Source: Nosema muscidifuracis (Eukaryota > Microsporidia > Nosematidae). Taken from it: a DNA stretch of 64,000 bases. Shown here one piece after another: positions 12,901 through 27,300 of this stretch (positions within the stretch are counted from its first letter, which is position 1; every line of letters begins with the position of its first letter). The stretch covers positions 1-64,000 of the forward strand of contig JAIOKI010000005.1 in NCBI GenBank assembly GCA_028335825.1, read 5' to 3'. The notes under the pieces were generated by a model. The model was not told the DNA's origin and searched no databases. It was given only the letters and a program-made list of their open reading frames with translations. Both the position numbers and the translations under genes were made by a program.

Positions 12901-14880
12901 ATTAAACTTACGTATTAATTCTAGATTTATAATTGTAAAGGAATATTGAGTGATTGACATGAAGATCATAAATATGCATCTTTTATGATTTTATATATAT
13001 TGTAAATTATGATCTTGTTATACTTTACTTACATATGCTCTTATTTCTACATTCATTGGGACAATATACTCTTGTACAAAGGTAATAAATTATTTAATAC
13101 TTCTATGTTTGATTGAGTAAATAAATATATACTAAATATGATATTGCTTCTGTAATTTGATAAAATTTTAGATTTAATTTCCTAAATCAAATTCATATAT
13201 TTAAATATTTGATCAATATTATTAAAATTATAGAATATATCAATCTAAAAGATATTTAGAAAAAATACAATTCTTCTTTATTTCTAGTAATATATATTTA
13301 TAAATTATATAATTTTCTTCTCTACTTTCTATTAAATATTTTAACTTACCTTGATTAGTTTGTCATCATAATGAAACATACAAATAGTTTTATTAAACAA
13401 GAAGAAAATGTCAATTGTAAGAATATATATGCTACTATGATTTATGAAATAATTATTTTTTCTCTATATGATATATGAAATTAAAGTTGTATGATTTTTA
13501 TCTAATATCAATATAAGTGTTTAAAAATAGATAATCATCATTAAATTTGTAATTTTTTAATATCTTATATTGTATACAAAATTATCTTCATCATGATGTA
13601 ATATATCATAAATCAATAGGTGAGTAATATTTACTTTGAAGTATCTCTTTGATTACAAATAACCCTGAGATGAATCTTCTGTACTAAAAATAAACAGAAT
13701 GTAAAAAAATAAAAAATTCAATATGGGTATGAATTTTATTAATTTATTTCTGACATTATATATTAAAAAGAACAACATATGAAAAAATTTTAAAAATCTT
13801 TTTTATATACAAAACTTTGTAGATGAATAATATTTTAATAATATAAGGAAATTAAAATTTTATCAAAATTGATTACAATTCTTTGATACTTGTTAAACCT
13901 CTTTTATTAGATATAATCAGTAATTTTCTACAATAAGAATAGATAAAAATTTAATTGTCTTTTTGTGGTATTAATTACAGGGAGACTTTATGAACTAAGT
14001 AAGTTCCTTAAGATGTTGATCTTTGAAAGCTAAATATGTAGGTTTGAAATTGGTGATTGTTTAGCCTGTGAGTTGACACTGGTGTCTGTTTATCTTCTTA
14101 TGCATTACAGCAAGTTAGATTTTTATAAATATATATGAATTAATTTATAAAGAATATAAAAAACTTATTTATTGAGAAGATTTTTATCACAAAGATATTC
14201 TATTGTTTTATAGTTGATTACTATGAAAGTTCATTCATTAGTCATTTAAGAAGTAATCTTGAATATTTTATTTTTCTTATTTGTATTTTTAATTTATAAA
14301 TATATCATATATTGTATTGCATAACTCATCCTACAATATATTTAATTATATCTGACCCTTGAAATAAAAACTAGTCCCTCATAAACATATAAATAATGAT
14401 TTTTATTTGAAATATCATCCTTAGAAAATAAATGATTTTATTGGATTTTCATATATGAATAATATTTTATATCTATCTATATATTCTCTTAAATCATTAA
14501 CATATATAAACACATAAGAAATTCTAAAATATATAATTTTATCAATAATATAGTAGATGAATATATAATTTTATGCTATCTTCATAATATTACAAAATTA
14601 AGAAGATAATAATTTTTTTATTATTCTCTTGTCTATCTAATTCATATATAAATAATTTACATTTATTTTTTTCTAATCCCAAATAACAAAAATTTATTGC
14701 TGTTCTGAGAATGGAAACGTTTTATGTCTAGTCAACTGATAATTTATATTTTTAAAAAATTTTACCCCAATATAATATTAATATATGTATAGAGAATTTT
14801 AGAAATAGTGCAGGTTTTCCTCTAACGAATTCAAGGAATGTTCTCAAAATTGATTAATTCTAAAATATCAAATTTATAAG
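12901..14880. other. Long AT-rich region, no gene seen
   Basis: Both strands are closed by stops in all frames. Around 13975-14110 the sequence is less AT-rich (it contains GCCTGTGAGTTGACACTGG). I could not match this to an RNA or protein, and it may be a remnant of an old insertion. Confidence 0.4.
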
Positions 14881-14899
14881 AAAGCTGAATTATAGTGAT

Positions 14900-16110
14900 T
14901 GTAGGAACAAAAGCTTAAATATGTCTACTCTAGTTAGGTTTAACTAATATACATATAGAAAAGATGAATCCACTAAAATTATTAGAAACTTAAGTGAAGA
15001 TTTTTATGTAGAATTATTTTTAGTTGAGATAAATATATTAAGAATTAAATCAGAAAGCTAGATATTAAATCATGAGAAATACTAATTATATTTTAGAGGA
15101 ACTTAATAACTAATCATTAAAAATGTATATGTAATATTTAACGATTATTTATAAATTTATATTAAGGAAATATCTTGGAAGTGAGAGTAATTAGTACTGA
15201 TAAAGACTTAGATCATAATTTTTGAAAATAAAATAATGTATACATGTAAATATGATAAGTTAATTAGCTTAGAGTACAAATCATTAGAAGTGATTAAGAA
15301 ATTATGTAAATGATAGGAGAAAAAGATATATTACACTACATTACTAAATTATGATTAAAAATGGATATATCACATCAAAATAGTCATGGTTCAATAATGT
15401 AAGACTAGTGCTCAGAAATAATGAAATAATATTTCGACAAATTGAATAAGCTAATGAAAAAGGATATTTATTTTTTTTGCTACACATAGATAATATATTG
15501 TAAAGAACATTTTATAGATTTTTTATAACAAGACATATAAGTGGCATAGAAATAGTTGTATTGATACATACAGGTGATATAATAAATAAATTTGATCAAG
15601 CTGATCTGATTGTAAATAACCCTAAAAATTATATTAAAACAGGTAGAGATCATAATGGCATTATTAAGAGTATATAGGAGATTAATAAAGAATTGTACAG
15701 ATAAATTATATCTTTATAATAAGACGTGTGAAAATAAATTTAAATAAAGTGAAGGTTTAAAAAGATATTTCATATTCTAATAAAGGTCTAAGAGTAGTAT
15801 TAAGTCATATATTAGATAATGAAGATACAAGCAGTAAAATTAAATCACTCATTTACATAAAAAAATGTTATGTGTATTGCTGAGAATAGAGTTTATAGTA
15901 TTTACTGATCATGTGTCTTAGAAGCATTAACAGAATAATCACATGTCATGATTTGATGAAATTTATCTGTAGAATCAAAAACGAAATATCACATGTTGAT
16001 GTTTTCTCAAGTTTGGTGAATAATGAACATAAAGTGAAACTTGGAAATGTTGAATAAAATGAAATTTTTTAAGAGCTCATGGTAAGTTGGTTTAAAGAAT
16101 TATAAAGCCA
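14900..16110 (+). mobile_element. Ancient Ty3/Gypsy-like retroelement relic
   Basis: Short plus-strand stretches resemble pol of Ty3/Gypsy elements in the usual order: reverse-transcriptase-like text near 15360-15630, then RNase H-like text and a hydrophobic-D-x-F/L-S end motif near 15770-16020. The copy is heavily degraded (many breaks), without recognised terminal repeats. The limits are approximate and the family assignment is tentative. Confidence 0.35.
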
Positions 16111-17380
16111 ACATCTGAATAAATGAAGAAGTGACTAGAAAAATTCATTATGTGCAAGAAATATGGCATAATAAAAATTAATTGATTTAGATATTTTCGT
16201 GAATTAAGCCAAGTAAGAATCTAGATTTTTATTCATTGGTTTATACAAGAAGTAAATCATTTTTCAATTAGTACAATATACAGATGAATTTAGATAATAT
16301 TGACTAAATACATAGAAAATCTATTGTTCAAACCTTTATCTTTGACTGTAAAAATTAGAAAGTATATTTTAGAAGAGGAAATAATATCACACTACTTCTT
16401 TGTATCATTGTAATTCTAATATGAAATATATTGATAAATATTAGCTTAGATAATGTAATAAAAGTAGAAATATAGGGAAGATTTTTTTCACTAATTTAAA
16501 AAGATTTAATATGGATTAAATATAAACTTTATTAAGATAAATGACGATCTAGATTTGTGAATGTGATGTTATTTTAAGTTTTGATGTATTTGTTAAAAAT
16601 AGATTACTCATCAAGATTGATTGATACCTCTTAATTTCAAGTGTTGTGATGTGACCTTGTCATCGTAAAATATTTTTACTATAATCATTATAATATCATT
16701 AAAGCTTATCATCAAATGTTTGAATTCTATAGAATTTGATTTAAAGATATTAAAGTTCATCTCGATTAGAGCATATATAATTTTTTAATCAAATAACACT
16801 ACTAATAGATATATTAATTATAAAATTTTACCTTATAAATGTCTATTTATTGTTAATTAGATTTTTACTCTATATTATAATAATGTAAAATTATGATAAA
16901 TGAAATATTACGTATCTCTAACATGACAAGTCAAGGTGTATAAAATATTTTATATAGTTTAGTATATATGCTATTTATTTATTCACATTATATCTTAATA
17001 ATTTTTATACACCCTCACTTTATAATATCATAAATATATCCTTCGTTTAATTGATTTTTATAATTATAGATTTTACAAAAGTTGAATATTTACCTTTTTT
17101 ACTTTAATTTACTAAGGTTATTCTTCCTTAGAAGTATTTTCTCTAATATAGATTTTTAATTAGATTTATGACGTGGATTGATTAAATGTTTTATTTATAT
17201 GTGAGACGTAATCTGACATCTTCTAATTATTTTCTTACAGAATCTTAAATACAATAATGGTCATGTAATTTTGTAAATATAATTATTTTCACACTCTATA
17301 TCTGTAATTATATATTTTTCATCATGTGTATATTTGTGTTTATTAATTGTTAATATAATTGTAAATTCAATGGATTTGTT
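16111..17380. other. AT-rich region, nothing recognised
   Basis: It may contain further eroded parts of the element to its left, but I see no motif that would justify extending the call. Confidence 0.4.
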
Positions 17381-18700
17381 TGATATATTAAATGATAATA
17401 AATATAAAAGTATGTATTTTCTTTTTTATGTTTATATTTGAACTAATATTAAATTATACAATTATCTATGTCAGATTAATTTTATCTTTTTATTAGTCTT
17501 TTGAGTATAACATGCATATTTCTTATTCACTCATACTTTAATTTTTCAACATTTCTATTACATTTAATTTGACTCATAAAGCCCTTGAATCTTCATCGAA
17601 TATATCAATTCCAAGAATGATGCTTTTTTGATATTATTAAATGCTTTTGTATTATTTTTAATATCAATTAAATATAACTAAGATTCATCATATATCTACA
17701 CATTGTAATTTTTAATATCTTAGATGCCTAATTTGTTATCAATTTAAAAAAATAGATTTTTAATTTTTTAATTAACATTGATTTGTTTGTATCTTTTTGT
17801 GCTTACATTAATTTAAATAAAAATCTATCTAGGTCTTTATCATATAGACACTAATATGTACAAATAAAAAATGATTTGTATATCAGAATTTCACAATTCT
17901 AAATCTCTAAAAGAATCTTGAATCTATTGACATTTTTATTTCTGTCAGTGGGGTGTAATCGTATATTATAAAGATCATCTTTAAAATTATAAACTATTCT
18001 CATAATATTAGGTAATATATATTTATATAACCATAAAGAAATTATTTAAGATGAAAATATTTATGTTTCTTTAAATGACTTATTTTATTCAGCCATGTAA
18101 CTTTAAAATGATAATTAAATATTTCATTAGTCTTTTTATTTCTTCTATATCTATATGTTCTTAATATTTTTTAACACATAAAATATTTAATGATTCTACG
18201 ATATTTTTGATAGAAAATCATGTTTCTGTAACCTTCATAATTTTATTCTTTTACATGATATTATTTCTTCTGTGTTTATCTTAAGATTATATAAATCTCT
18301 TTTTTTTTTGATTCTTAACGCACATATTATTTTTTATGTTCGACTATATGAAGATTTTCGGCATTATAAAAATCAATTAATTTACCATGAGAGAAAATCT
18401 TTAAATATGAGATGATAATTAAATAAAAATACTTCTGATAAGTTATTTGAATATTGTGCTTATTGATTCAATTGACTAACCGAATTCTATAATTTAACAT
18501 TTAATACAGCTATAATAATCACTCATATTTAATTTTTATTACCTTTATAAATTCAAATTACGTCTTTTATATATAGCTATTCCTTATAGGTGTACTACAT
18601 TCTATCATCTAGAGAGTGTTAATTGAATATATGATTCATTTATAACCTATTAGGCAAAAATTATCAGAATCTTTTTAAAGATTTTATATGATGTTAATTA
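17380..18700 (-). mobile_element. Ancient retroelement relic, probably Ty3/Gypsy-like
   Basis: A minus-strand stretch near 17960 reads RLHPTDRNKN, close to the reverse transcriptase motif that follows the catalytic core of motif A in Gypsy-type elements. Other short coding-like stretches lie either side. The copy is old and extensively broken, with no terminal repeats recognised and approximate ends. It lies in the opposite orientation to the relic at 14.9-16.1 kb, so it is a separate insertion or has been inverted. Confidence 0.3.
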
Positions 18701-19458
18701 AAATTAAACGTATAATTTTATTTTAACTTGTAAACATATAATGACGCACTATCTAACTTAAAAGTGGTATATTTTAACTATTTCAATGATGTATGTAATA
18801 AGAAATTTTTGATTTTACGACACTAATCTTTTCATGAGGATATATACAAAATCATTAGAAAACTAGTAATATGAAGAGAACAAAATCTATTTTTTGGAAA
18901 TACGAGAAATAATATTTTGAGTAAAAAGAATAGCTAAATATTATATATTTAAGATAGGATTATGAATTATGATCATAAGAGCTAATAACGAGATAAATAT
19001 TAATATTATCTAATTAAACTTTTTATCAAGTTATTTTACTATACATCTTAAAAGTCAATATAAAATATAAAAAAGATGATATTTTTTATAGAAAATTAAT
19101 GAATTTTCTACTAAAATGATAATATGTTTTAGTTTTTATAACTCTTCTATACATAAATATATTTTTTATTAATTTCTTAAATCTTCATTTAGATGTACAT
19201 GTCTATTTATACAGATCATTAATATTTTGACTCAGTATTTATTTATTCATGTCATGATTTATAAATTTTTTGATAGATGAGATATTGAACATCACATATT
19301 ATTAATGTCAATTATTTTCATTATTTTGTAATATTTTAATAGTTCAATGAATATGTAAAATAATTACCAAAAGATGAAATAATACAGTTTAATATAAATT
19401 CTTAGATATATTAAGCATATAATATTATCCTTTAAATAAAAATAAAATTAGTACTATT
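18701..19458. other. AT-rich spacer, nothing recognised
   Basis: No open frame, repeat array or RNA signature seen. Confidence 0.45.
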
Positions 19459-20160
19459 TATGATAAGCATATTCTGTTCTTCACTTCTTTTATCTCCTAT
19501 ATTTACACAACTAGTTGATAGAAATATGAGTAAAGCATCTTTAAGAAACATTTAATGTTAAAATCTATGAGATTATACAAGGTTCTTTTGATATAACAGA
19601 AAATGATTATATGCCTATTTATAGGAAAATATCATAGACTAGTTATTTGTATGGAATAATTGTAGATTTAAGTAAATTAATTATCTTGATGATATGCATT
19701 TATACTCAATTTTTATTATCTTAATTGATGGAATTAGTCAATGATACTCTAAAGATTTTATATATGATATAAAAAACAACAAGATTGCGCTTGCAAGAAG
19801 ATAATATAAAGATTCTTTCTATATAAATTATTTTATTGGTATATCTTTTTTTTATCAATATGTAATTTTTGGGGACTGATACGTCTATAAAGAAACAAAG
19901 TCAATTACTTGGATCAGTTTAAGTTTTCTTGCTGATTTAATTTATCAGTCTAAATAATTATAAAAAGGAACCCCAGAAGAATAAATATGTTTTTCAGCAA
20001 CAATTCTTCATACAACACAAAGGAAACAATATGAAAAAGAATATATTTGTATTCTATTTTATACAAGATATAAATATTTTCTGTAATAACTCAATTAATT
20101 ACCATCAATACTGTTAATTAGATTTAATCCAATAATTCATCTTGCTCACCATTTAATTTT
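19459..20160 (+). pseudogene. Decayed gene with a signal-peptide-like start
   Basis: An ATG at 19459 opens a short frame beginning MISIFCSSLLLSPIFTQ, which looks like a signal peptide, but the frame closes after about 30 codons. Further protein-like stretches follow in shifting frames as far as about 20160, for example YKETKSITWISLSFLADLIY near 19890. Several of the stops are TAA or TAG where a glutamine codon would fit, consistent with C-to-T decay, although I cannot prove this without an intact relative. The pattern is a dead gene for a secreted protein of unknown family. Confidence 0.35.
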
Positions 20161-20264
20161 TGGTTGTAGAGCATAAAAAAATAAATACAAAATATTAGTA
20201 TATGGCTATAATTACTAAATACTCTATTTTTATTTAATAAATAGTTAAAATTAAAATAAATTGT

Positions 20265-21951
20265 TTAATTAATATTTTTTTTATGATCATCTAACAATTT
20301 ATAAATATCATCATAAATAACTTCAGTCTGATTGTTGCCATTTTTATATTTAATTAAATTCATTAATTCCGATTTAATATCTTTAAATATTAACGAATAA
20401 ATATTGATATAATCTTTAGAGTTTTTTTCTTTAAGATAAAACTTGGAATAGAATTGATTTATGCAAAATATAATGTGATCAAAAGTATTCTTCAATTTAT
20501 TTTTTACACTTTCGAAGAAATTAAATAACATCACTGTATCATTAGAAATATTATCTTTATTTTTTTTTTTCTCGTACATATCACACATTTCAAAATACAT
20601 TGATAGATCAAAAAAGACACTTGAAATATTATCAGGTTTATAGCTAATTTCATCAATGATAAACTGAGAAAGTTTTTCGTAATATTCAGATTCAGAATTA
20701 TCATTTTCTTTGATTAATTTAGGATTAACGTAATCAAGATTTAGTTTATTATTACATTTTTCAACTAAATCTAAGGTGAATAGAATTTCATACATTATCA
20801 AATTTCTAGATTTTCCTTTATTAGATAAAATATTTATTAAAATATCCTTGTATAAATTACTATCTTTTATAAGGTAAAAAAATCTTAAAATACTTTCAAT
20901 ATTTTCTACGCTGCTATTTTGACAAGTTTCGAAAAAAAATCTTTATTTCTTCAAAAACATCTTCATCGATACAATTATTGTTTTTGAAATAAGAATACCA
21001 ATTCGTAAATATTTTATCATTAAATAATCTTACTTGAAGATTTTGATCTTATTTTTTACTAGAGTTAGCTAAAGACTCATTATGGTTTAAAGTATCATCT
21101 TGAACAAATACACCATTTTCATTAGATTCTGTTATTTTTCTGCATTTATCAAATTTTTTTGCTCTTGACTTAACTATATCATCTTTCATATCAATATAAA
21201 TACGGGAAATATTTATTAATGATGATAATCGTAATATTTCGTTTAATTTTTCATCCTTATAATTAGAATACTTTTTGATATGATACTCTAGATATTTTTT
21301 GTAATTAAATTCATTCATGTCAATACTGTATATAAATGTATTTTTACTATCTTGAGTTAATCTAAAATTTAAATCAAAATAATCACAACCTTTTAAATAG
21401 CTTAGATTAGAATATGATTTTCTATTATTGTATGAGTTTTTTGAAAATGAATTATTTTTCACGTCTTTATTGTATATTAAATATGACTTAGTAACTTTAT
21501 TATAATTAATAAAACGAGAATAATTTGAAAGATTTTTAATTAAATTATAGATTAGATCTTTATATTTAATAGTTTCCTTATTTTTAACAATATAAAAAAA
21601 CTTATCTATATCAGAAAATCAGTGATTTACGGATCTTTAGTACATGCATTGGAAGATTACAGTCTTTGCTTATAAATACAAAATCTCCTGAATCAGTTTT
21701 CTTTGAAATAATTTAAAAACCTCTCGTATTTCTTTTTCAAATTATCATTTTTCATCTAAATCATCTAAAAACTTCTTGTATTTATTTTTCAAATTATCTT
21801 TTTGCTTCGAAATTTCTTTTTTCAAATTATCAGCTTTCTTCGAAATTACTTTAGATAAACTTTTTCGTTTTTCTTTTTTCAAATCAGATGTAGCAATTGA
21901 TATTAAATATAGTAAAGCAAAAAATTTCATGATGGGGTAAAAAAATTTCAA
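20265..21951 (-). pseudogene. Broken third member of the 541-residue secreted family
   Basis: The start at 21951 has the expected box (TTTTACCCCATC before ATG) and encodes a signal peptide (MKFFALLYLISIATS) followed by a Lys-rich region. That frame ends at 21745. Later parts resume in other frames. A long frame covers about 21600-21052 and ends in an in-frame stop (its apparent start at 21462 is GTG, not ATG). A second frame runs through 20801 down to 20265. Segments match the intact paralogues in order: FTNWYSYFKNNNCIDEDVFE with their NIIWNSICYLYDEE segment, DILINILSNKG with TVLKNILNNKD, and YFEMCDM with YFELCDI. There are at least three lesions (stops and frameshifts, one beside a homopolymer run), so this is a dead gene, more diverged than the 6.8-kb and 30.6-kb copies are from each other. 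Confidence 0.75.
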
Positions 21952-22209
21952 ATTTATATTTTTAAAAATAAATTAATTTTTTTTTTAATTTAAAATTGAC
22001 AAATAAAAAATCATAGATATGTTAGAAATAAAGAAATAAAGAAATAAAGAATTCTTATTTTTAATTTAAAAACTATAAGAATATATTTTTGCAATTTTTT
22101 ATTGTAGTTAGAAAATAATAAATATATCATAATTAATATAATATTTTATTTTTATGTAATTGTTGTGTAATTTTAATTTACAAATAAAAATTTATCATTT
22201 AAATTAAAA
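21952..22209. other. Upstream region of the dead family member
   Basis: AT-rich, with a short AAATAAAG microsatellite (three to four copies of AAATAAAG-like text near 22027-22050). No gene. Confidence 0.5.
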
Positions 22210-23640
22210 ATATATCAAACATTTATATATGTCAGATACAGAGATAATAATTTTCTTTTTGTCTTCAGAATGCTTATGATTAAAGAAATTAAATTTTATA
22301 AATTCAAGATGTTTGATTGATAATGATAAATTAAAAATTACGTATTTAAATTCTGATTTTATAATTTATAATTTGAGACACTGTAGATAATCCAATAAAT
22401 TATATAACAATAATGATTGATAATTTAAATACTTTATTATTTTTAGAAGAGTAGAATTTCATCTTCTATTTATAGTTGATTATACATAGATAAATTGATT
22501 GTTTCAAAGTATTGTACTAATATTAAACATATATTTAATATGAAGTGAGTAATTTTAAAAATATAATTTTTTAACTTAAATTAATAATTCACATTTCTAA
22601 AAATTACCAGCCAAAGTTAAAAATTCAATATTTAATAGGTATGAATATTGTGCACATAAATGTTACGTTATATCAAGACCAAACAAAGAAAATTGGAATG
22701 ATCCTTCTACAATTTGAATAAAATAAAAATTTTAATTATCATCTTACGAAAAAACTACGTGGTCATAACAAAATTTTTATATAATAATATAACATAACAG
22801 GATATTTTTTGTATTTATTTGTAAAGAAATTCATTATTATGTTTCTTTTTATTAATGCTCTAAACTTATTATGAGCTACTTGCACATGAATTCTGTTGAT
22901 GCAGAATTTAATCATTATTCTATATAATATAATTACTTAGTCCTAAATGCCATTCGAATTGATTTTATGAGAATGCTTGTTATTATACCAGATTTTGTTT
23001 TTAACATATTTTTGATAACTACAGTACAGTAACCATACATTCTTTGTTAATATTATTTATTGATTTTCCAAAATGTCAAATAAATTGCCCTTTTATTATG
23101 AATTTCTATTGGATAAACAAAATAAAGGAAATGAAATCTTATACATATATTATTACATCTATAGACAAAGAGGACAATGTACCAATAGAAAAATTTATTG
23201 CCAATTCTTTAATTTATATCGTAATGCAAAAGCTAAAACTTTTGATGTTGACTTATTAAATCAAGTTTTGTGTATATACACACTACTGAATTCTTAAATT
23301 GTAAATTAAAAGCAATACTTGCTGATTCATTATTTGTATAAGCTACATTATAGGTTGATTTATGAAACAATGACAAGAATTGTATTATTCGTACTAGTCT
23401 CTATGTATGGATTGAAGTCTGATTGTATGCCATTTACAAGTATTTTAGATTAAGATAATTTTGATATTACTGAATTTTACTTACCAGATGGCAAAAGCTT
23501 CATCTTATTTGTGGATAAAAGATGGTCGTTGTTTGTGATATAGAATATTTATGAAGGTTTTCTTCAAGTAGTTTCTATTAGTACATATCATACCTAGATA
23601 TTATAAATGACATAGCTTTCTCATGATCTATTGTTTTCTA
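22210..23640 (+). pseudogene. Decayed unidentified coding region
   Basis: Protein-like stretches occur in changing plus-strand frames, for example CYVISRPNKENWNDPS near 22660. Two overlapping open frames at 23044-23297 are the longest survivors, and the second carries YRQRGQCTNRKIYCQFFNLY. Another run lies near 23380-23530. None can be joined without crossing stops, and no family is recognised. The raised codon-like periodicity and absence of an intact frame suggest one or more dead genes. Confidence 0.3.
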
Positions 23641-24329
23641 TTTTATAAAACTTATTTTAATGTCTTTAGTCTAGAAATCATTTAGTAGATTTTGAAGAAG
23701 TCTATAATTTGCTTAGATATGGGTTTTTTTCACTTTGGACAAGCTATATGGTTAGACATTGTTATTAATTGAAATAATAGTGGAAGAAGTGTCAAGAATA
23801 TAATGATTTCTTTTTTTATATAATATAAAGAGGAACATTATTTTGAAGATAGTATTTTATGTATCTAAATATCTATCTGTTAATAGGTATAATTATAAGA
23901 GTCATAAACCAACTAATTAATAAATTAACTTAAAATGATTTTACAGAAGCAGGCAAAGATAATCTTATAAATATATAAAATTTAATCTATGAGTAATTAT
24001 ATTTTCTTAAGTATTTTTAATTTAACAAAAAAAATATATTCTGAAAAATAAATTAAATATAAAATTAAAGAGATGTATTAATCTTATTTATAATAATTAA
24101 TAAAGTACAAACTTTAAGAGAATATTCTAAGTTTTACATAAAGAGATATAATACTTAAAAGAAATATTTATTTTTCTGCATACTACTCAAATAACATCTA
24201 TGAAAAACTTTTTATATTATAAAAATTATAATATATTTTATCTATGTAGAGTAAATTCTTGATATATGCTTAATAAATAATTTTTACTAAACATCAGATC
24301 ATGTAAAATTTATTATTTTATTCATGTTA
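23641..24329. other. AT-rich spacer left of the LINE
   Basis: No gene is seen. It forms the original insertion context of the retrotransposon together with the sequence right of 27934. Confidence 0.5.
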
Positions 24330-24342
24330 TGTAATACAGATA
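24330..24342. repeat. Target-site duplication, left copy (13 bp)
   Basis: TGTAATACAGATA here is identical to 27922-27934. The pair brackets the high-GC element exactly. The bases outside each copy differ, so the duplication is 13 bp and no longer. Confidence 0.85.
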
Positions 24343-27300
24343 TATAATTAAATTTAATGAGTTATTTGTTTCTGCTCAGAATCGTTCAATAGTCAGGTTG
24401 ATATCATTTGGCAGGTCTAGCCCTTCACAGTTCTTGTTTACTGTGGTATTTTTACCGCTCAAAAGCTCAATTATTACTTTTGGCTCGTCCCCTGTTACTT
24501 TCCTGTCTTCAGCAGTTGCCTTCCCAGCTAGTGCACTTACGGCTCTAACCACTTCTTCCTCTCCTGCATCTTCCTGGTCATATCCTCGTCTTCGATCCAA
24601 AGAGATAGACTCTAAGGTCTTCTTCAGTACAATAGACTGGATGTATGCTTCTAGGAAGGGTAGGATTTCCAGCTCCCTGATATACTTCTGGTGGTATTTG
24701 GTTACCACTCCATCCCATTTCATGACATAAGGAACTATTCTTGTTCGAGATTTATGAATTAATCCCAATTCATTTGCAAGAAGATCGTATTTTCTAAGTT
24801 TCTCATTCTCAACTATTGTAAGTCGATCCTGGTTGGTAATACCAACTTCCACTATTAATATCTCTTTCTTCTTCTTGTCAAATACAAGAATATCAGGCTT
24901 ATTATGGCTAACTTTAATACTAGTTGATACTCTTGTGTCCACTCGTATCTCAGCTCTTTCATTCTCAATTATTTCTTGTACTGAGTGGCCACGTATCTTA
25001 TTAGTCTTCTTAAAGCCATATTTCTTGCATAGTAAGAGATGAATACATCTAACTACCTCGTTGTGTCGCTTCATATAATCAAAACCCAACATTCGATCAC
25101 ATTTGGTAGCCAGATGATCCACGGTCTTCCTATGAGATCCACAGTGGGGGCATTGCCCTTCCTGTCCACAGAATATATTCCTATCCTGCAGGAAGCAATA
25201 AATTGCCTCGGATCTAGCCTGGTTGTTCCCTTTTACCAGCCAGGTAGAGGAGTCCCTGATGCTCACTAATTCATTCCCTTTAGCTTTAAACAACTTTCCA
25301 TGGTTGGTTCTTTTACCTATTTCGTTGTAAAGCGCCGTTCTTTGGGCTTCTCTTAGCATCTTGTGGGTTATCTCCCCTGCAAAGTTATACCTTGCTTTGA
25401 GGTACTCCCTGATAGTAAAGAGATGAGACTTGGTCTCTTCTTCTACTTTTAGTATTGCTGCTCGTCTAGGTGAACTATTTCTAGATTCATCCAGTGACTT
25501 GTAGATAGATAGAAGCATATTCTCACTTCTATCTTCAATACTTATGAGTCCTCTCCCCATTTCAGATCTAGGGAGGTATAATCTTTCCTTACAGGCTGGC
25601 TGTAGATGGATTTGGTACTTAATTAGTACCTGTCGGATATCAAAATCAAGACTTTTAAAATCTGCTGGTTCTAGTTTTAGAAGGCCAACATGGTAGTTTA
25701 TCACTGATATTGCATGCTCATTAATAGCTCGAATCATATTCTTGCCATTTAATTTAGTTTTGCACAGCTTCTCTACCCTTTGTAAGATCTCACTTCTTAC
25801 TTTTTCAAAAGTCTCTCTTTTGACAGTACTAGAGGGATCCTCTGTAATTCCAAGGTATTTATATCCTTGGTGACCCTCCAGCACAACTGCATCATCGCTA
25901 CATTCTATACAGTTAGTTGCAGACTTACTTTTGTTCATCTCTAAACCTACAGCTGAGAAAAACTTTTTGGTTTCCTCGTTCATTAATTTAAGAACAACTT
26001 CGGTCTCTGCAAGGAGCTTAAGATCATCAATAAACAGAAGATGGTTTGTTATGAACACACTATCGTGAGTAAGTATTCCTACTTTTGGAAATGTTGAATT
26101 CAGTTTCCTGCTCAGCGGGTCCATACATAGTACAAACAAAAGGGGTGACAAGGAGTCTCCTTGTAATATGCCCCTTTCGATCTTCTTAGTCATTATCGTT
26201 TCTGATTTTGACTTTATCTCAATGTGCCACTTTTTAACTGTAGCTTCTAGGAATGTTCCGATCCATTGAGGGAGATTTAACTTGCTAATACATGCTAATA
26301 GATATTCGTGATCTACAGAGTCGTAGGCCTTTTTAACATCTATCCACATGGTCTTTAGCTTGTTTCCATGCTCCTTATTGACTGCTATGTTTATCATAGC
26401 TTGCTCCTTAGCTCCCTGCACTTGTCTAACTGTCCCTAACTGGTTCTCTGCTAGCAGTCCTCTACTTTCAACAATTAATTGCATCACTTTAGTGGTACAC
26501 TTCGTCGTCAATTTATAGAGGTTTGACATACAGGTTATTGGCCTGAATTCACTACCATTTGTTGGGTTACCTTTCGGTAGTAGGTAAGTAATCCCCTTAT
26601 AGAACCAAGATTCGGGTTCTTTCCCATCCAGGCATATTTCCTTAACAATATTGTAGAGGAAAGGATGTAGAGCTTCACACTTCTTAATGAAGAAGTTAAA
26701 GATCCTATCACATCCTGCAGCCTTCCAGTTTGGCAGATATTTAACAATATCCACAAACTCTTCAAAGGTTGGAAAAGTGATCTGCTCTTGATCATCAGGC
26801 AGGTACTCTAAGAGATATTCCCCAAAACTATTGCAGTTATTGGGTTGTTCTTTCTTATTCCACATAGTAGACCAGAAAGAGCAAATATCATCTTTACTCA
26901 CATTATGAGCGACCTCTTTGGCACCTCCAAGGTTTCTATAGAAGTTGCATCTATAGAGCTCAAAGTTTTGATTTTCGCGTCTATACTCTCTGCGTCGGTC
27001 TGCGACTTCCAGTTTTCTTGAGTATATCGCTTTTCTCTCGTTGAAGATTGCAATATCTTCAGAAGTATCTTGCTTTAAACATGCTAGCATGTTTAGTTCT
27101 CGCATGATCTTCTTAGCTTTGCGCTTTTCTTCATTTGAAAGCTTATCAAATGCCCTGACCTTTTCAAGGAGCTTAACCTTGTCTTCAATATCAGCAATCT
27201 TTTCCAAGATGCTCTCTTTCCAAACAGAAGGCTTAGATTCCTTTTTGGTCATCTCCTGATAGCAGATCTGCGCAGCTTGCAGTATCCTTGCCATATCAGA

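Noticed and set aside
19459-20160. Reassigned stop codons (TAA/TAG read as Gln) to rescue decayed frames
   Set aside because: All intact genes in the window use TAA, TAG and TGA as stops and none has such codons inside. Decay explains the pattern.
23044-23297. Two overlapping frames of about 70 codons as real small genes
   Set aside because: They overlap in different frames within a larger decayed stretch and lack start boxes and hydrophobic leaders.
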